Source of the DNA: Pleomorphomonas sp.
GTDB taxonomy: Bacteria > Pseudomonadota > Alphaproteobacteria > Rhizobiales > Pleomorphomonadaceae
NCBI GenBank assembly: GCA_029976075.1
Contig: JARKNW010000057.1
Span: 62,001-126,000 of the forward strand
Length of the DNA: 64,000 bases
Reading direction: 5' to 3'
Numbering within the stretch: the stretch's first letter is position 1; the number at the start of each line of letters is the position of its first letter. This document shows positions 54,802-64,000 of this stretch, piece after piece. The notes beneath the pieces are model-generated. The model worked only from the letters and a program-made list of their open reading frames with translations, was not told where the DNA came from and did not search any database. Position numbers and translations under genes: made by a program.

Positions 54802-56583
54802 ATGCACGCGTATCGCACCCACACCTGCGGCCAACTTCGAGCCAGCGACGTCGGGCAGAACGTGCGGCTGTCAGGTTGGGTGCACCGCGTACGCGATCAC
54901 GGCGGCCTATTGTTCATCGACCTCCGCGATCATTACGGCATGACGCAGGTGGTGGTCGATCCTGATAGCGCTTCGTTCAAGCTGGCCGAAACTTTGCGCG
55001 CCGAATGGGTGATCCGCGTTGACTGCCTTGTGCGCGCCCGTACCCCCGAGACCGTCAACGCCAACCTGCCGACCGGCGAAATCGAGGTATTTGCCAACGA
55101 GATTTCCGTGCTTGCCCAAGCAAAGGACCTGCCGCTGCCGGTGTTCGGGGAGCCGGACTATCCGGAGGATGTGCGCCTCAAGTACCGCTTCCTGGATCTC
55201 CGCCGCGAAACGCTGCACGGCAACATCATCAAGCGCACGAAGGTCATCCGTTCGATGCGTCGCCGCATGGAAGATGCCGGCTTCACCGAATACTCGACGC
55301 CGATCCTGACGGCCTCGTCGCCGGAAGGCGCCCGTGACTTCCTGGTGCCGAGCCGCATCCATGCCGGCAAGTTCTATGCACTGCCGCAAGCGCCGCAGCA
55401 GTACAAGCAGTTGCTGATGGTTGCTGGCTTCGACCGCTACTTCCAGATCGCTCCCTGCTTCCGCGACGAAGACCCGCGCGCCGACCGCCTGCCGGGTGAG
55501 TTCTATCAGCTCGATCTCGAGATGAGCTTTGTGACACAGGAAGACGTCTTCAACACGATGGAGCCGGTGATCCGTGGCGTGTTCGAAGAGTTTGCCGAGG
55601 GCAAGCCGGTCACCCAGCAGTTCCGTCGGATCAAGTATGACGACGCTATTCGGCTTTATGGTTCGGACAAGCCTGATCTGCGCAACCCGATCGAAATGCA
55701 GGCGGTAACCCAGCATTTCGCGGGTTCCGGCTTCAAGGTGTTTGCCCGCATGATCGAGGCTGACCCCAAGACGGAAGTCTGGGCCATTCCGGCCAAGACC
55801 GGTGGTAGCCGCGCCTTCTGCGACCGTATGAACTCCTGGGCCCAGGGGCAGGGGCAACCGGGCCTCGGTTATATCTTCTGGCGTTCCGAGAATGGCGCAT
55901 TGGAAGGCGCAGGGCCGCTTGCCAAGAACATCGGGCCAGAGCGGACCGAGGCAATCCGGGCACAGCTTGGCCTTGCCGAAGGCGATGCGGTGTTCTTCGT
56001 CGCCGGCGATCCGTCCAAGTTCTACAAGTTTGCCGGCGAGGCGCGCAACCGCGTTGGCTTCGATCTCAATCTCGTCGATACCGAGCGCTTCGAACTCTGC
56101 TGGATCGTCGATTTTCCGTTCTACGAGTGGAATGACGACGAGAAGAAGCTGGACTTCGCCCACAACCCCTTCTCGATGCCCCAGGGTGGTCTTGAGGCGC
56201 TCAACGGCCAGGATCCACTCACCATCAAGGCCTTCCAGTACGATATGGTCTGCAACGGCTACGAGATGGCATCCGGTTCGATCCGCAACCAGTCGCCCGA
56301 GACCATGGTCAAGGCCTTTGAGCTGATCGGCACATCGAAGGCTGAGGTCGAGGAGCGGTTCGGCGGCATGTATCGTGCCTTCCAGTACGGCGCTCCGCCG
56401 CATGGCGGCATGGCGGCCGGCGTCGATCGCGTGGTGATGCTGCTTTGTGGCGCGCAGAACCTTCGCGAGATCACGCTGTTTCCGATGAACCAGCGCGCCG
56501 AGGATCCGCTGATGGGGGCTCCCTCGGAAGCGTCGACCAAGCAGCTTCGCGAACTACACCTGAAGCTGAACCTGCCGAACTGA
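54802..56583 (+). CDS. aspS: Aspartyl-tRNA synthetase AspS
   Basis: 593 residues from the ATG at 54802 (GGACGATC). N-terminal OB-fold (about 15-110), class II catalytic core with motif 2 [19 protein letters not shown] (about 219-237), a bacterial GAD insertion domain (about 290-420) and motif 3 [14 protein letters not shown] (about 533-546). It charges tRNA-Asp. Ends at a strong terminator. Confidence 0.96.
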   Translation: MHAYRTHTCGQLRASDVGQNVRLSGWVHRVRDHGGLLFIDLRDHYGMTQVVVDPDSASFKLAETLRAEWVIRVDCLVRARTPETVNANLPTGEIEVFANEISVLAQAKDLPLPVFGEPDYPEDVRLKYRFLDLRRETLHGNIIKRTKVIRSMRRRMEDAGFTEYSTPILTASSPEGARDFLVPSRIHAGKFYALPQAPQQYKQLLMVAGFDRYFQIAPCFRDEDPRADRLPGEFYQLDLEMSFVTQEDVFNTMEPVIRGVFEEFAEGKPVTQQFRRIKYDDAIRLYGSDKPDLRNPIEMQAVTQHFAGSGFKVFARMIEADPKTEVWAIPAKTGGSRAFCDRMNSWAQGQGQPGLGYIFWRSENGALEGAGPLAKNIGPERTEAIRAQLGLAEGDAVFFVAGDPSKFYKFAGEARNRVGFDLNLVDTERFELCWIVDFPFYEWNDDEKKLDFAHNPFSMPQGGLEALNGQDPLTIKAFQYDMVCNGYEMASGSIRNQSPETMVKAFELIGTSKAEVEERFGGMYRAFQYGAPPHGGMAAGVDRVVMLLCGAQNLREITLFPMNQRAEDPLMGAPSEASTKQLRELHLKLNLPN

Positions 56584-56605
56584 ACGGCATCCCAGAGAGT
56601 GAAGC

Positions 56606-56639
56606 AAAAAGGCCGGCGAGGGCAACTCGCCGGCCTTTT
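56606..56639 (+). terminator. Terminator after aspS
   Basis: AAAAGGCCGGCGAG and CTCGCCGGCCTTTT, a 14-bp perfect stem with a 5-base loop; T-run on the right, A-run on the left, usable from both sides between converging genes. Confidence 0.93.
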
Positions 56640-56676
56640 CCTTTGGATAATCCTCATGGTCCGAGAATGCGCGAAC

Positions 56677-58854
56677 TCACTCGTTGGCAGTCACGCCGAC
56701 ATTCAGCAACCGAATGAGATCGTTTGGCTTATCGGTATTGATCTTCTCGAGCACGCCAAAGGAGATGGGCTTTTCAGGCGCGACCGACAGAGTTATCGAC
56801 TTGGGGTCCTTGATGAACTCGGAAATGGGCCCCTCAAACTTCGCTTGCAGCTTGGGGTCTTCCAGGAAGTTCAACATCAACGGCAGAGCGCCCGCGGTGT
56901 TCTGGCGGAACTTCTCACCGTCCTGGTCCAGCTTCTTCGCCTGCGCCTCGAAAGCCTTCTCGACGATTCCTGCATTGCCGTAAGTGAGCGACGCTGAAAC
57001 CAGCCCAGCATCGTTCATACGAGCCTCTATCTCGTCCGGCTTATCGACCAAAGACAGTGGCATGCCGTTCAGATGGAAATCGCCGGACACCACTCCCATG
57101 TCGGCGGCCTTGAGCGTGAAGTCCTCAAGCCACACATCGCCCTTTTCGGCGTCATAGGTCAGGGTCATGCCGCCGGACAGGTCTATTGTCTCGTAGCCCA
57201 TGCCGGTGAGCTCGGTGACCACCGTTTCGTCAGAGAGCAACGCCACCGGAATCGATAGCGATGTGAACGTGAAATCGCCGCGCTGCGGCATCGTGCCCAA
57301 ATAATTGCCGCCGGTCATTGCCATGGAATCGAGCCCCACGGAACCGAGCGGAGACTCGATCGACAGTGCGCTGAGTTCGACAAAACCCAACGATGTCCCG
57401 CCATTGACGATAGCATCATGGATGGCCTTGCCAGAGGGTTGCTTGCCTTCCGAGGCACTCATGCCAAGGTTCAGCAAGGCGCCCAATGATCCAAAATGAA
57501 TATCCTGCAGCGTGAGCAGCGAAAGGTTGAACTTTGACGACGTCAGTTTGGATTCGGCACTGATGTCACGCAAGGTGAAGGCACCGATCCCATTCCCATC
57601 AATGCCGTTGCCGTCGAACCGGTTAATTGACAGATCGAGAGTATCTCCGGCCTTCACTTCCAGCTTGTTGGCCTGAATGAAATTCACCCCGATCAACTGA
57701 GTGTAGTTGGGCAGCAGGTTGGAAATGAAGGAGATGGGGTCAGCCTCTATCCTCTTGGGATCGCCAAGGGCCTCGGTGACGAGCTTCACCAAAGGGCGGT
57801 CGGTCTGACGCATGAATACGTTGTTGGCTTCGATGTTGCCGATGCTGGCGGTTGCGCCATCGAAGTTGAGGACAACGTTATTGACGCCATATTGCGAGTA
57901 GATAGTTCGCACCTTGCCGTCGCCGACGCCGCCGACATACTTGGCAGGATCTAGAGCCTCCAATGCCGCACCGAAGTTTGCTCCAATGACATAGGTACTG
58001 TCGATGGTCATCGACTTCAGGGGCGAGTTCTCATCTTTGGGCTTTTGTTCAGCGGAGTTTATGCCTGCCCGCTCGATACGCCCCTCATGAAGTCCTGAAA
58101 GATAAGCCAAGGAATAAGTGGTGACGGAGGCGCCTTCGGTCGTGCCGCCAATGTCGACCTGGACATTGTTCATTTCGGCCCAGTCCGCACGCACGTTCGT
58201 GCTCCAGCCGGCGTAGTTGAATATCTTCTCATAGAGAGGCCGATCGGCTGGCAGCCGTTTCGGCACTGGAGGGAAAACGAGCCGCTCGACAAGCAAAGTT
58301 TCGGCCGAGAGCTTGTAATCGACGACCGGTGGCGGCGTCGGCGTCGCATCGGCTTTTGGCTCTTCTGCGTGAGGCTTTGCGTCAGTCTCGGTGTTCGTGC
58401 CGGCGTGGCTTTCTTGCGCCTTGTTGACGGGCTTCTGCTTTGTCAGGGGCTGAGTGACCTTGCCGAGTTCCTTATCAGCGCCGGCTTCCAAGTTGGCCAA
58501 GCCCGGGAACAGCTTGCCGATGTCGAAGCGGACATCGACGCTATAGCTCGATCCACGCAGAGCGTGAGCGGCAAACGCCCCGTCTGGTGTGGTCCGCGGA
58601 TCTTCGAAGGACAACTCATCGAAATGAACGGCGACAAGGTTATCATCGACGTTTCCGATACTGACGTCGTCAAGCGTGACTGTTTGCGTCGCCGGGTTGA
58701 ACGTGCTTGTCCCGACGGTCACGGGCAGCCCCATTGCCGCCGAACCGAGCCACTGGCGAACCAGCGTCTCCCGAGGCGTTTCCGCCTGGGCGAGTGCGGG
58801 ATAGGTGAGTGCGGCGAACGCGGCGATTACGCCAAGCGAAACGCTGGTGCTCAT
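56677..58854 (-). CDS. Large exported protein of unknown function (family A, longer paralogue)
   Basis: 725 residues from the ATG at 58854 (GGAGGATCGTC). Signal peptide of about 23 residues (AAFAALTYPALAQA). The rest is beta-rich with many short hydrophobic strands, like AsmA or DUF945-type envelope proteins. A Lys/Pro/Ala-rich linker occurs near 145-185. The last 120 residues (YGNAGIVEKAFEAQAKKLDQ, LPLMLNFLEDPK, KDPKSITLSVAPEKPI) match those of the following gene. I do not recognise a named family; no function is claimed. Confidence 0.85.
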   Translation of the reverse strand: MSTSVSLGVIAAFAALTYPALAQAETPRETLVRQWLGSAAMGLPVTVGTSTFNPATQTVTLDDVSIGNVDDNLVAVHFDELSFEDPRTTPDGAFAAHALRGSSYSVDVRFDIGKLFPGLANLEAGADKELGKVTQPLTKQKPVNKAQESHAGTNTETDAKPHAEEPKADATPTPPPVVDYKLSAETLLVERLVFPPVPKRLPADRPLYEKIFNYAGWSTNVRADWAEMNNVQVDIGGTTEGASVTTYSLAYLSGLHEGRIERAGINSAEQKPKDENSPLKSMTIDSTYVIGANFGAALEALDPAKYVGGVGDGKVRTIYSQYGVNNVVLNFDGATASIGNIEANNVFMRQTDRPLVKLVTEALGDPKRIEADPISFISNLLPNYTQLIGVNFIQANKLEVKAGDTLDLSINRFDGNGIDGNGIGAFTLRDISAESKLTSSKFNLSLLTLQDIHFGSLGALLNLGMSASEGKQPSGKAIHDAIVNGGTSLGFVELSALSIESPLGSVGLDSMAMTGGNYLGTMPQRGDFTFTSLSIPVALLSDETVVTELTGMGYETIDLSGGMTLTYDAEKGDVWLEDFTLKAADMGVVSGDFHLNGMPLSLVDKPDEIEARMNDAGLVSASLTYGNAGIVEKAFEAQAKKLDQDGEKFRQNTAGALPLMLNFLEDPKLQAKFEGPISEFIKDPKSITLSVAPEKPISFGVLEKINTDKPNDLIRLLNVGVTANE

Positions 58855-58994
58855 AGACGATCCTCCGCGGATGTGCAGTATCGGGGCGGCTGACCGACCC
58901 CTCGAGTTCGCTGACGTTGCGGGCACTCGCCACTGCCGGCGTTAGGCCTCACAGCCGAGTTGGCCGGCCCGCGGATAACGGGCCGGCCCTGTGC

Positions 58995-60164
58995 TCAGTT
59001 CGTGTCGGTACCCTCGTCCGACTCGCCATCCTCCGTTTCCGGCTGGTTGGCAATCACGTCGGCTTTGAGAACGTCCGGAAGGGTCTGCGGAGCGGTCTGC
59101 GAAGTCGCCATGAGCTCCATCAGAGGGACCGGCGTCGCCGGAGCGGCGGAGATAGTCAGATTCTTGGGGTCCTTCAGGAAAGTGGTCACGCCCTGCGCGA
59201 GCTTATCCTGGAACGGCTGATTGCCGATCGCCGATAGCAGCAGAGGCAGCGCGCCAGTGATCTGGCCGACGAAAGCCGCTGGCTCCTGCCCCATCTGCTT
59301 GGCCTGCTGGGCAATGATCCGACCGGCCAAAGAGGCGTCCCCGTAGTAGATCGAAGCCTGCTTCAAAGTGACTTTGCCGAGCGCTTCCTGCGGCGGGGTA
59401 GTCTGCTTCATCTGCTTGATAACATCGGCGGTAAGCCCACCAAAAGTACCCGACAGCGTCACGGTACCAAGATCGGTGCCATCGATCGTGATCTCGTTGA
59501 CCACGAGATCCCCCGACGCTTCGTCAAGCGAACCGGAGCCATAGAAACCAAGGGTCAGCTTGTCGTAGCCCATGGCCTTCAGCTGACTGGCGAACTGCCC
59601 ACTTGCGTCAACGGCCGCGGGGTCAACCTCGATACCTTCGACGGAAACGTCGATGGCATGCGGCACGTCGTTGGCATAGTCAGAAAGATCAAGGCCCGCG
59701 CTATCTACGACCACAGGAGCCTTGCCAGGCTGGCTCAGGGAGATTCCCTCGGCGGACACGGCATCAATGCGGTTGCCTGTCTCCTTGCCGGTTAACACCG
59801 GAGAGGTCAACTCGATCGAGGCGACGGTGAGATTGTCGCCCTTGTTCGAGCCCGTCACGTTCTCGGCCACGATGGAGTCAGCGCTCAGGGTATCGCCGTC
59901 GACCGTCGGATTGCCAATGGTCAACACATCGATCTTGGTCTCACCGCCATCGGCGGACTTGATCGACACGTTATGGTAGACGACCCCGTCATTCGACTGG
60001 GTCGGCGTCCCGAGAACAAAGGTTGCCCCCTTGTCGGTCGCCATCAGCTTGGTCAGGGCCGCCGTCACCTGCTCCGGCGTCGCTGCCGAAAAGGCCGGTC
60101 CTGACAGGCCGGCGGTAAGCGCCACCACAGCCACGGTAAGGGACCAGCGACTGGAAATCGTCAT
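58995..60164 (-). CDS. Exported protein of unknown function (family A, shorter paralogue)
   Basis: 389 residues from the ATG at 60164 (GGGAGTATGAA); the longer frame starts at 60272. Signal peptide of about 24 residues (VVALTAGLSGPAFSAA). Beta-rich body with repeated strands, then YYGDASLAGRIIAQQAKQMG, LPLLLSAIG and LKDPKNLTISAAPATPV, the same order as in the gene downstream. Ends in an acidic tail (GESDEGTDTN). The two are tandem paralogues, 140 bases apart on one strand; the shorter is transcribed first. Confidence 0.85.
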   Translation of the reverse strand: MTISSRWSLTVAVVALTAGLSGPAFSAATPEQVTAALTKLMATDKGATFVLGTPTQSNDGVVYHNVSIKSADGGETKIDVLTIGNPTVDGDTLSADSIVAENVTGSNKGDNLTVASIELTSPVLTGKETGNRIDAVSAEGISLSQPGKAPVVVDSAGLDLSDYANDVPHAIDVSVEGIEVDPAAVDASGQFASQLKAMGYDKLTLGFYGSGSLDEASGDLVVNEITIDGTDLGTVTLSGTFGGLTADVIKQMKQTTPPQEALGKVTLKQASIYYGDASLAGRIIAQQAKQMGQEPAAFVGQITGALPLLLSAIGNQPFQDKLAQGVTTFLKDPKNLTISAAPATPVPLMELMATSQTAPQTLPDVLKADVIANQPETEDGESDEGTDTN

Positions 60165-60366
60165 TTCATACTCCCAATAAGTCTTTATCGGCAAACAGAG
60201 ATAACCCACGCCTCTTCGAGACTGGCATTGTGGCCAAATGACGATCAACACACAAGCCATGCCCGAGGCCATTTTATTGATGATGCGTACTTTTTGTCGA
60301 CTTCAAAGAAAGACGAAGGCAAGGCGTTTGCGAAACCATTTCTTCATCGAGCCCAAACAAAGATGA

Positions 60367-62100
60367 ATGAGTGAAGTGACGATGCCTCCCCCCCCTGATC
60401 ACAACTCGGGGGAGGGGGCTGACGAGCAGAATGGATGCGATGTGAAGCTTAGGTGGTTGAAGTGGCTCCGGCTCCTTGCCTTGTCGGCGGTTGTCACAAC
60501 CGTTCCAATCGCGGCTGCCGACTATGTTCTTTCGCAACATGCCATTTCGACCGGACAGGCTGAGGCCGACTCCATGGCGGCGCGCTACTTGACGCGCGCT
60601 GAAGGAACCGTCGCAGAGGCGTTGAGGGTTCTTGCCGACCTCCGGATGGCCGGACGAGTAACTTGCAGCCTCGCCGATCGTACGGCTTTCGGGATGGCCG
60701 CGTTCAATTCGGAGTTCATTGTCCAGATCGGTCTGACAGATGAAGCCGGAACGCTGATTTGCGGAGAGCCAATGGGAGCGCTCGCCGCTCCAGCGCGATT
60801 GCCGGTTGCCGAAAAAGGCGACCCTTCGGTCATGCTGTCGGTGCTCAGCGATGGCAAGGAAAGACGGCAGGCGGTGGTCACGTTGCGGGTCGACGATCAT
60901 CAGCGTCTGGTTGCTCGCCTCGCATCGCGCTCGCTCGATATTGACGCAGGCGCCAGCTATTTCGAGGATTTCAGCAACGCCTCCGTCTACCTCGACGATG
61001 GCTCCGAATGGAGCAAGTTCTCCGGGAAATGGAATGAGAGCGATCATTCGTCGGCGCTGGTGTCGACGGTCTCTTCCGAACGCTACCCGATCAAGGTGCG
61101 AGTTGCCGTCGACGAGGGAGCAGCCCAGAAATCGATCGCCGGCCTTCGCACCATTACGATCATCTTGTCCACACTGGCTGGCCTCGGCGTCTTCATCATC
61201 GTCACTTGGTCCATGTGGCGGCAGTCGGACGGCGACAGCTTCACGCGTGCCGTCGAAAATCATGAGTTCGTTCCTTATTATCAGCCGGTCTTTGACCTGA
61301 TGACCGGTGAGATCCGGGGCTGCGAGGTTCTGGTTCGCTGGTTACGCCCCGATGGCACCATGGTCTCCCCGGGCCAATTCCTGCCCTATGCCGAAGCGAC
61401 GGGAGCCATCCGCGACATAACCCGCCAGCTCATGGCCCAGACGGTGGTCGATGTTGCCGACATCTATGACAAGAATCCGGGATTGAAGCTGGCCATCAAT
61501 CTCACAGCCATGCATTTCAACGACTTGGAGATCATGGATGACATCAAGCGGATCTACGGCAATTCGAAAATCCGCTACGAGCAGCTTTGCTTCGAGGTTA
61601 CCGAACAGCATCCCCTCAAGGATCTGACGCTATCGAGAGCCATCATCGGCCGAATCCAGGCGCTCGGAGCATCCGTCGCTCTTGATGACGTCGGCACGGG
61701 TCATGGAGGCCTTGCTTATTTGCAGAAGCTTGGTGTGGACATCATCAAGATCGACAAGATGTTCATCGACCACATCGGGACCGATCACTCGTCCCAGACG
61801 ATTGTCGACACCTTGGTTGAGCTAGGTCACCAGCTTGGTCTGGGAATCGTTGCCGAGGGCGTCGAACGGCCAGATCAGGTCGAACACCTCAAGTCGATCG
61901 GTGTCGTTCAGGCGCAAGGCTATATCTATTCGCCTCCCATCCCGGTGAAAGCGTTCAGGGAGTTCACGCTCAAATCTCTGGAGCGCTCCAAATCGGGCCT
62001 CGCTGCCCGGACCGACAAACCGGTCGAGGTTTCAGACAGCTTCGCTTCCTTGACCGTTTCTGTCGATGAAAAGAACGACGGGGAGGCGGACGCCGCCTGA
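60367..62100 (+). CDS. CSS-motif EAL protein, c-di-GMP phosphodiesterase
   Basis: 577 residues. A periplasmic CSS-type sensor (about 55-255, with Cys in VTCSL and ICGEP) lies between membrane helices at about 30-50 and 260-280, followed by an EAL domain (about 295-545). The motif reads EVL instead of EAL (CEVLVRW), NLTAMHF, CFEVTEQ, LDDVGTGHGGL instead of DDFGTG, KIDKMFI and AEGVE. The metal-binding residues are kept, so hydrolysis of c-di-GMP is likely. PdeC-type proteins use the CSS thiols as a redox switch. Confidence 0.9.
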   Translation: MSEVTMPPPPDHNSGEGADEQNGCDVKLRWLKWLRLLALSAVVTTVPIAAADYVLSQHAISTGQAEADSMAARYLTRAEGTVAEALRVLADLRMAGRVTCSLADRTAFGMAAFNSEFIVQIGLTDEAGTLICGEPMGALAAPARLPVAEKGDPSVMLSVLSDGKERRQAVVTLRVDDHQRLVARLASRSLDIDAGASYFEDFSNASVYLDDGSEWSKFSGKWNESDHSSALVSTVSSERYPIKVRVAVDEGAAQKSIAGLRTITIILSTLAGLGVFIIVTWSMWRQSDGDSFTRAVENHEFVPYYQPVFDLMTGEIRGCEVLVRWLRPDGTMVSPGQFLPYAEATGAIRDITRQLMAQTVVDVADIYDKNPGLKLAINLTAMHFNDLEIMDDIKRIYGNSKIRYEQLCFEVTEQHPLKDLTLSRAIIGRIQALGASVALDDVGTGHGGLAYLQKLGVDIIKIDKMFIDHIGTDHSSQTIVDTLVELGHQLGLGIVAEGVERPDQVEHLKSIGVVQAQGYIYSPPIPVKAFREFTLKSLERSKSGLAARTDKPVEVSDSFASLTVSVDEKNDGEADAA

Positions 62101-62126
62101 ACCCGCCATGGCGATCCTTTCACCAG

Positions 62127-62411
62127 TCAGAAGGACGACGACGCTGCGTCGTTGCTGATTTCTTCGAAGAGATCAGCGTTGCGGCAGAACTTTGGTGGAT
62201 GCACGGCGCCGCGGATAGCCGTGATGTCGAGCCATACCTTGCAGGCTTCAAGCTCTGTACATTCATGACACCGGTCGGCTGCCAACTTGCGTTCAATGCC
62301 TTGCAGGAACTGGTCGGAATCGAGCGTCGTCGCCATGCGGCGCATGAGCTCCGGTTCCCGATCGCAGCCGCAACCGTCGCTGCCTGCCTTGGAGGACGAT
62401 TTGTCGATCAT
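62127..62411 (-). CDS. DUF6455 family protein
   Basis: 94 residues, with the family pattern: MRRMATTLD, DRCHECTELEACKVWLDI (CxxC ... C ... W) and PPKFCRNADLFEEI. The Cys cluster suggests metal or redox binding. GCGC near the N-terminus adds two more Cys. Function unknown. An FNR-like site lies 63 bases upstream. Confidence 0.82.
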   Translation of the reverse strand: MIDKSSSKAGSDGCGCDREPELMRRMATTLDSDQFLQGIERKLAADRCHECTELEACKVWLDITAIRGAVHPPKFCRNADLFEEISNDAASSSF

Positions 62412-62473
62412 TCACACCTCCATAATCACGATATCCAATGAAGCGATGATTAGCCTTTAGGCTAGGGCTGGCG

Positions 62474-62487
62474 ATGATTTGGATCAA
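62474..62487. promoter_or_regulatory. FNR/FixK-type site before the DUF6455 gene
   Basis: ATGAT-TTGG-ATCAA differs in one base from the FNR/FixK consensus TTGAT-N4-ATCAA. It lies 63 bases before the DUF6455 start. It is in a 302-base gap (62412-62713) between that gene and glpK with no other feature I can support. Confidence 0.5.
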
Positions 62488-62713
62488 AACTTCGTGGATG
62501 TAATTGCCATCGACTAGCCAAAGTAAGTTGAAATCCGCCGAACCTCTTTCCTGCAAGACAAATAGCGGCCCGCCCAGTCGTATTGACAATCAATATCACG
62601 CTCACCTCCGCAAAAATACTATACGGAGATTGAACAAGAATTGTGCAAAAGTCAGGATGCGGCTGTCCGCCCCGCCAGATATCATAAATCGAACCGGCGG
62701 GGTCGGTGCGGGC

Positions 62714-64000
62714 TCAAGTCGTCAGGGTTCTCTTGACCGCATCGGTCCATCCAGCAATTTTTTGCCTTCGGGTTTTCTCGTCCATTTGAGGCGTGAATCG
62801 GCGATTGCGCTTCCAACTGGCAGAAAAGCCCTGCATGTCCGGCCAAACACCGGCCTTGTGAGCTGCCAGCCAAGCGGCACCGAGCGCAGTGGTTTCCAGC
62901 ACGAGGGGCCTGTCGACGGGAGCGTTCAGCAGATCGGCAAGGCGCTGCATGGTCCAGTCGCTTGCGACCATCCCACCATCGACCCGAAGTACGGTCTCCG
63001 ATGATCGAGTCCAATCGCGTCGCATCGCCTCGAGCAGATCGTGGGTCTGATAGCAGACGGCCTCGAGAGCGGCGCGAGCTATTTCCGCCGGGCCCGTGTT
63101 GCGGGTCATTCCATATAGAGCGCCACGTGCGTCCGCATCCCACCATGGTGCGCCGAGTCCGGTGAAGGCGGGGACCAGATAAACATTCTGGTTGGGATCA
63201 GCGTGATCGGCCAATGCACCTGCCTGATCCGACCGCTCAAAGAAGCGAAGGCCGTCGCGCAGCCACTGAACCGTGGCACCGGCCATGAAGATCGAGCCCT
63301 CGAGAGCATAGGTCATCTTGCCATTCAGGCGATAGGCAATCGTTGACAAGAGGCGGTTGGACGAGCGCACGATCTCGGAGCCCGTGTTCAGCAACGCAAA
63401 GCAGCCGGTTCCATAGGTCGATTTCAGCATGCCCGGAGAGAAACACGACTGGCCGACGGTTGCAGCATGTTGATCGCCGGCGATGCCCCGAATGGGAATG
63501 GCAACGCCGAAGAGATCCGGGTCGGTTTCGCCGAAATCGGCAGCGCTGTCGCGCACATCGGGCAAAATGGCGCGCGGCACGCCGAAAAGGCGCAAGAGTT
63601 CATCGTCCCAGTCTCCGGTGACGATGTTGAAAAGGAGGGTCCGCGAAGCATTGGTGGCATCGGTTGCATGAACCCGGCCGCTCGTGAGACGCCAGAGCAG
63701 AAAGGTATCAACAGTACCGAAGGCAAGCCGCCCCGCTTCAGCAGCCGCACGCGCACCCTCGACATTATCCAGAAGCCACGCGATCTTGGTGCCCGAAAAA
63801 TAGGGGTCGAGCAGCAGACCGGTCTTCTCGCGTACGACTGGCTCGACGCCTTCAGCCTTGAGTGCGCCGCAGCGGTCGGATGTGCGACGATCTTGCCAGA
63901 CAATGGCGCGATGGATCGGCCTTCCGGTTTCACGATCCCAGATCAGCGTCGTTTCACGCTGGTTGGTGATGCCAATGGCCGCAAGGTCCTGCGGCGATAC
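62714..64000 (-). CDS. glpK: Glycerol kinase GlpK (N-terminal end outside window)
   Basis: 428 codons are visible; the frame runs open to the window edge and the start lies beyond. FGGY-family signatures include [44 protein letters not shown] sequence, [26 protein letters not shown] and the end [13 protein letters not shown]. It phosphorylates glycerol to glycerol 3-phosphate. Reading is continuous; the second ORF on this strand (63424-63933) is only a shadow frame. Confidence 0.95.
   Translation of the reverse strand, partial: VSPQDLAAIGITNQRETTLIWDRETGRPIHRAIVWQDRRTSDRCGALKAEGVEPVVREKTGLLLDPYFSGTKIAWLLDNVEGARAAAEAGRLAFGTVDTFLLWRLTSGRVHATDATNASRTLLFNIVTGDWDDELLRLFGVPRAILPDVRDSAADFGETDPDLFGVAIPIRGIAGDQHAATVGQSCFSPGMLKSTYGTGCFALLNTGSEIVRSSNRLLSTIAYRLNGKMTYALEGSIFMAGATVQWLRDGLRFFERSDQAGALADHADPNQNVYLVPAFTGLGAPWWDADARGALYGMTRNTGPAEIARAALEAVCYQTHDLLEAMRRDWTRSSETVLRVDGGMVASDWTMQRLADLLNAPVDRPLVLETTALGAAWLAAHKAGVWPDMQGFSASWKRNRRFTPQMDEKTRRQKIAGWTDAVKRTLTT

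Noticed and set aside
54907..56403. A 498-codon minus-strand ORF over aspS.
   Set aside because: Shadow of aspS, which carries all class II synthetase motifs.
63424..63933. A second minus-strand ORF inside glpK, which might signal a frameshift.
   Set aside because: The glpK frame reads without a break from 64000 to 62714 with glycerol kinase motifs throughout.

Overview
The window is high-GC, densely coded DNA from an alphaproteobacterium, most likely of the order Hyphomicrobiales (Rhizobiales). The pointers are a rhizobial-type phn operon, Pho boxes of the rhizobial CTGTCAT-N4-CTGTCAT form, the btaA-btaB betaine-lipid pair, a YcaO-TfuA pair, DUF6455 and DUF599 proteins, and the general protein style. 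A genus cannot be named from the sequence alone. There are no insertion sequences, phage genes or CRISPR arrays; it reads as ordinary chromosome, cut at the left inside a ycaO gene and at the right inside glpK.

Layout. 1-1518: end of a YcaO gene, TfuA and a 76-residue orphan protein. 1698-2546: pdxY. 2559-15731: a complete phosphonate-use locus, with phnF divergent from phnGHIJKL, a hexapeptide acyltransferase, phnC-phnD-phnE1-phnE2, phnM, phnN and a DUF1045 (2H-phosphoesterase-like) gene. The phnF/phnG gap holds a good Pho box and two palindromes that suit PhnF. 15919-23610: a DUF488 gene and a xyloside island (binding protein, two permeases, GH43 beta-xylosidase, ATPase) divergent from a XylR-type regulator. 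23705-23798: tRNA-Ser(GCU). 23978-36113: arabinose and galactose genes (aldo/keto reductase, araA, araD, araC, galK, galT) and a furanose ABC importer of the YtfQRT-YjfF type. 36681-38030: lipB, an 88-residue FliN-like protein and tRNA-Leu(GAG). 38077-42206: a chemoreceptor and a GGDEF-EAL protein, divergent. 42469-50492: mgtE, a GH25 lysozyme-like lipoprotein, an LprI-like protein, a stand-alone ClpP, small envelope proteins, DUF3253 and DUF599 proteins and an ABC-F ATPase. 50636-56583: a histone-deacetylase-fold amidohydrolase, two VOC proteins, btaB-btaA and aspS. 56677-64000: two related exported proteins of unknown function, a CSS-type c-di-GMP phosphodiesterase, a DUF6455 protein behind an FNR-like box, and glpK.

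Two themes connect the genes. The first is phosphorus limitation: phosphonate import and C-P bond cleavage plus replacement of phospholipids by betaine lipid. The second is use of plant cell-wall sugars: xylosides, L-arabinose, galactose and furanose sugars, each with its own importer or regulator, which fits a soil or plant-associated life. The least explained items are the YcaO-TfuA-orphan set, the small antisense membrane ORF between phnI and phnJ, the tandem exported proteins at 56.7-60.2 kb, and the FNR-like site before the DUF6455 gene.
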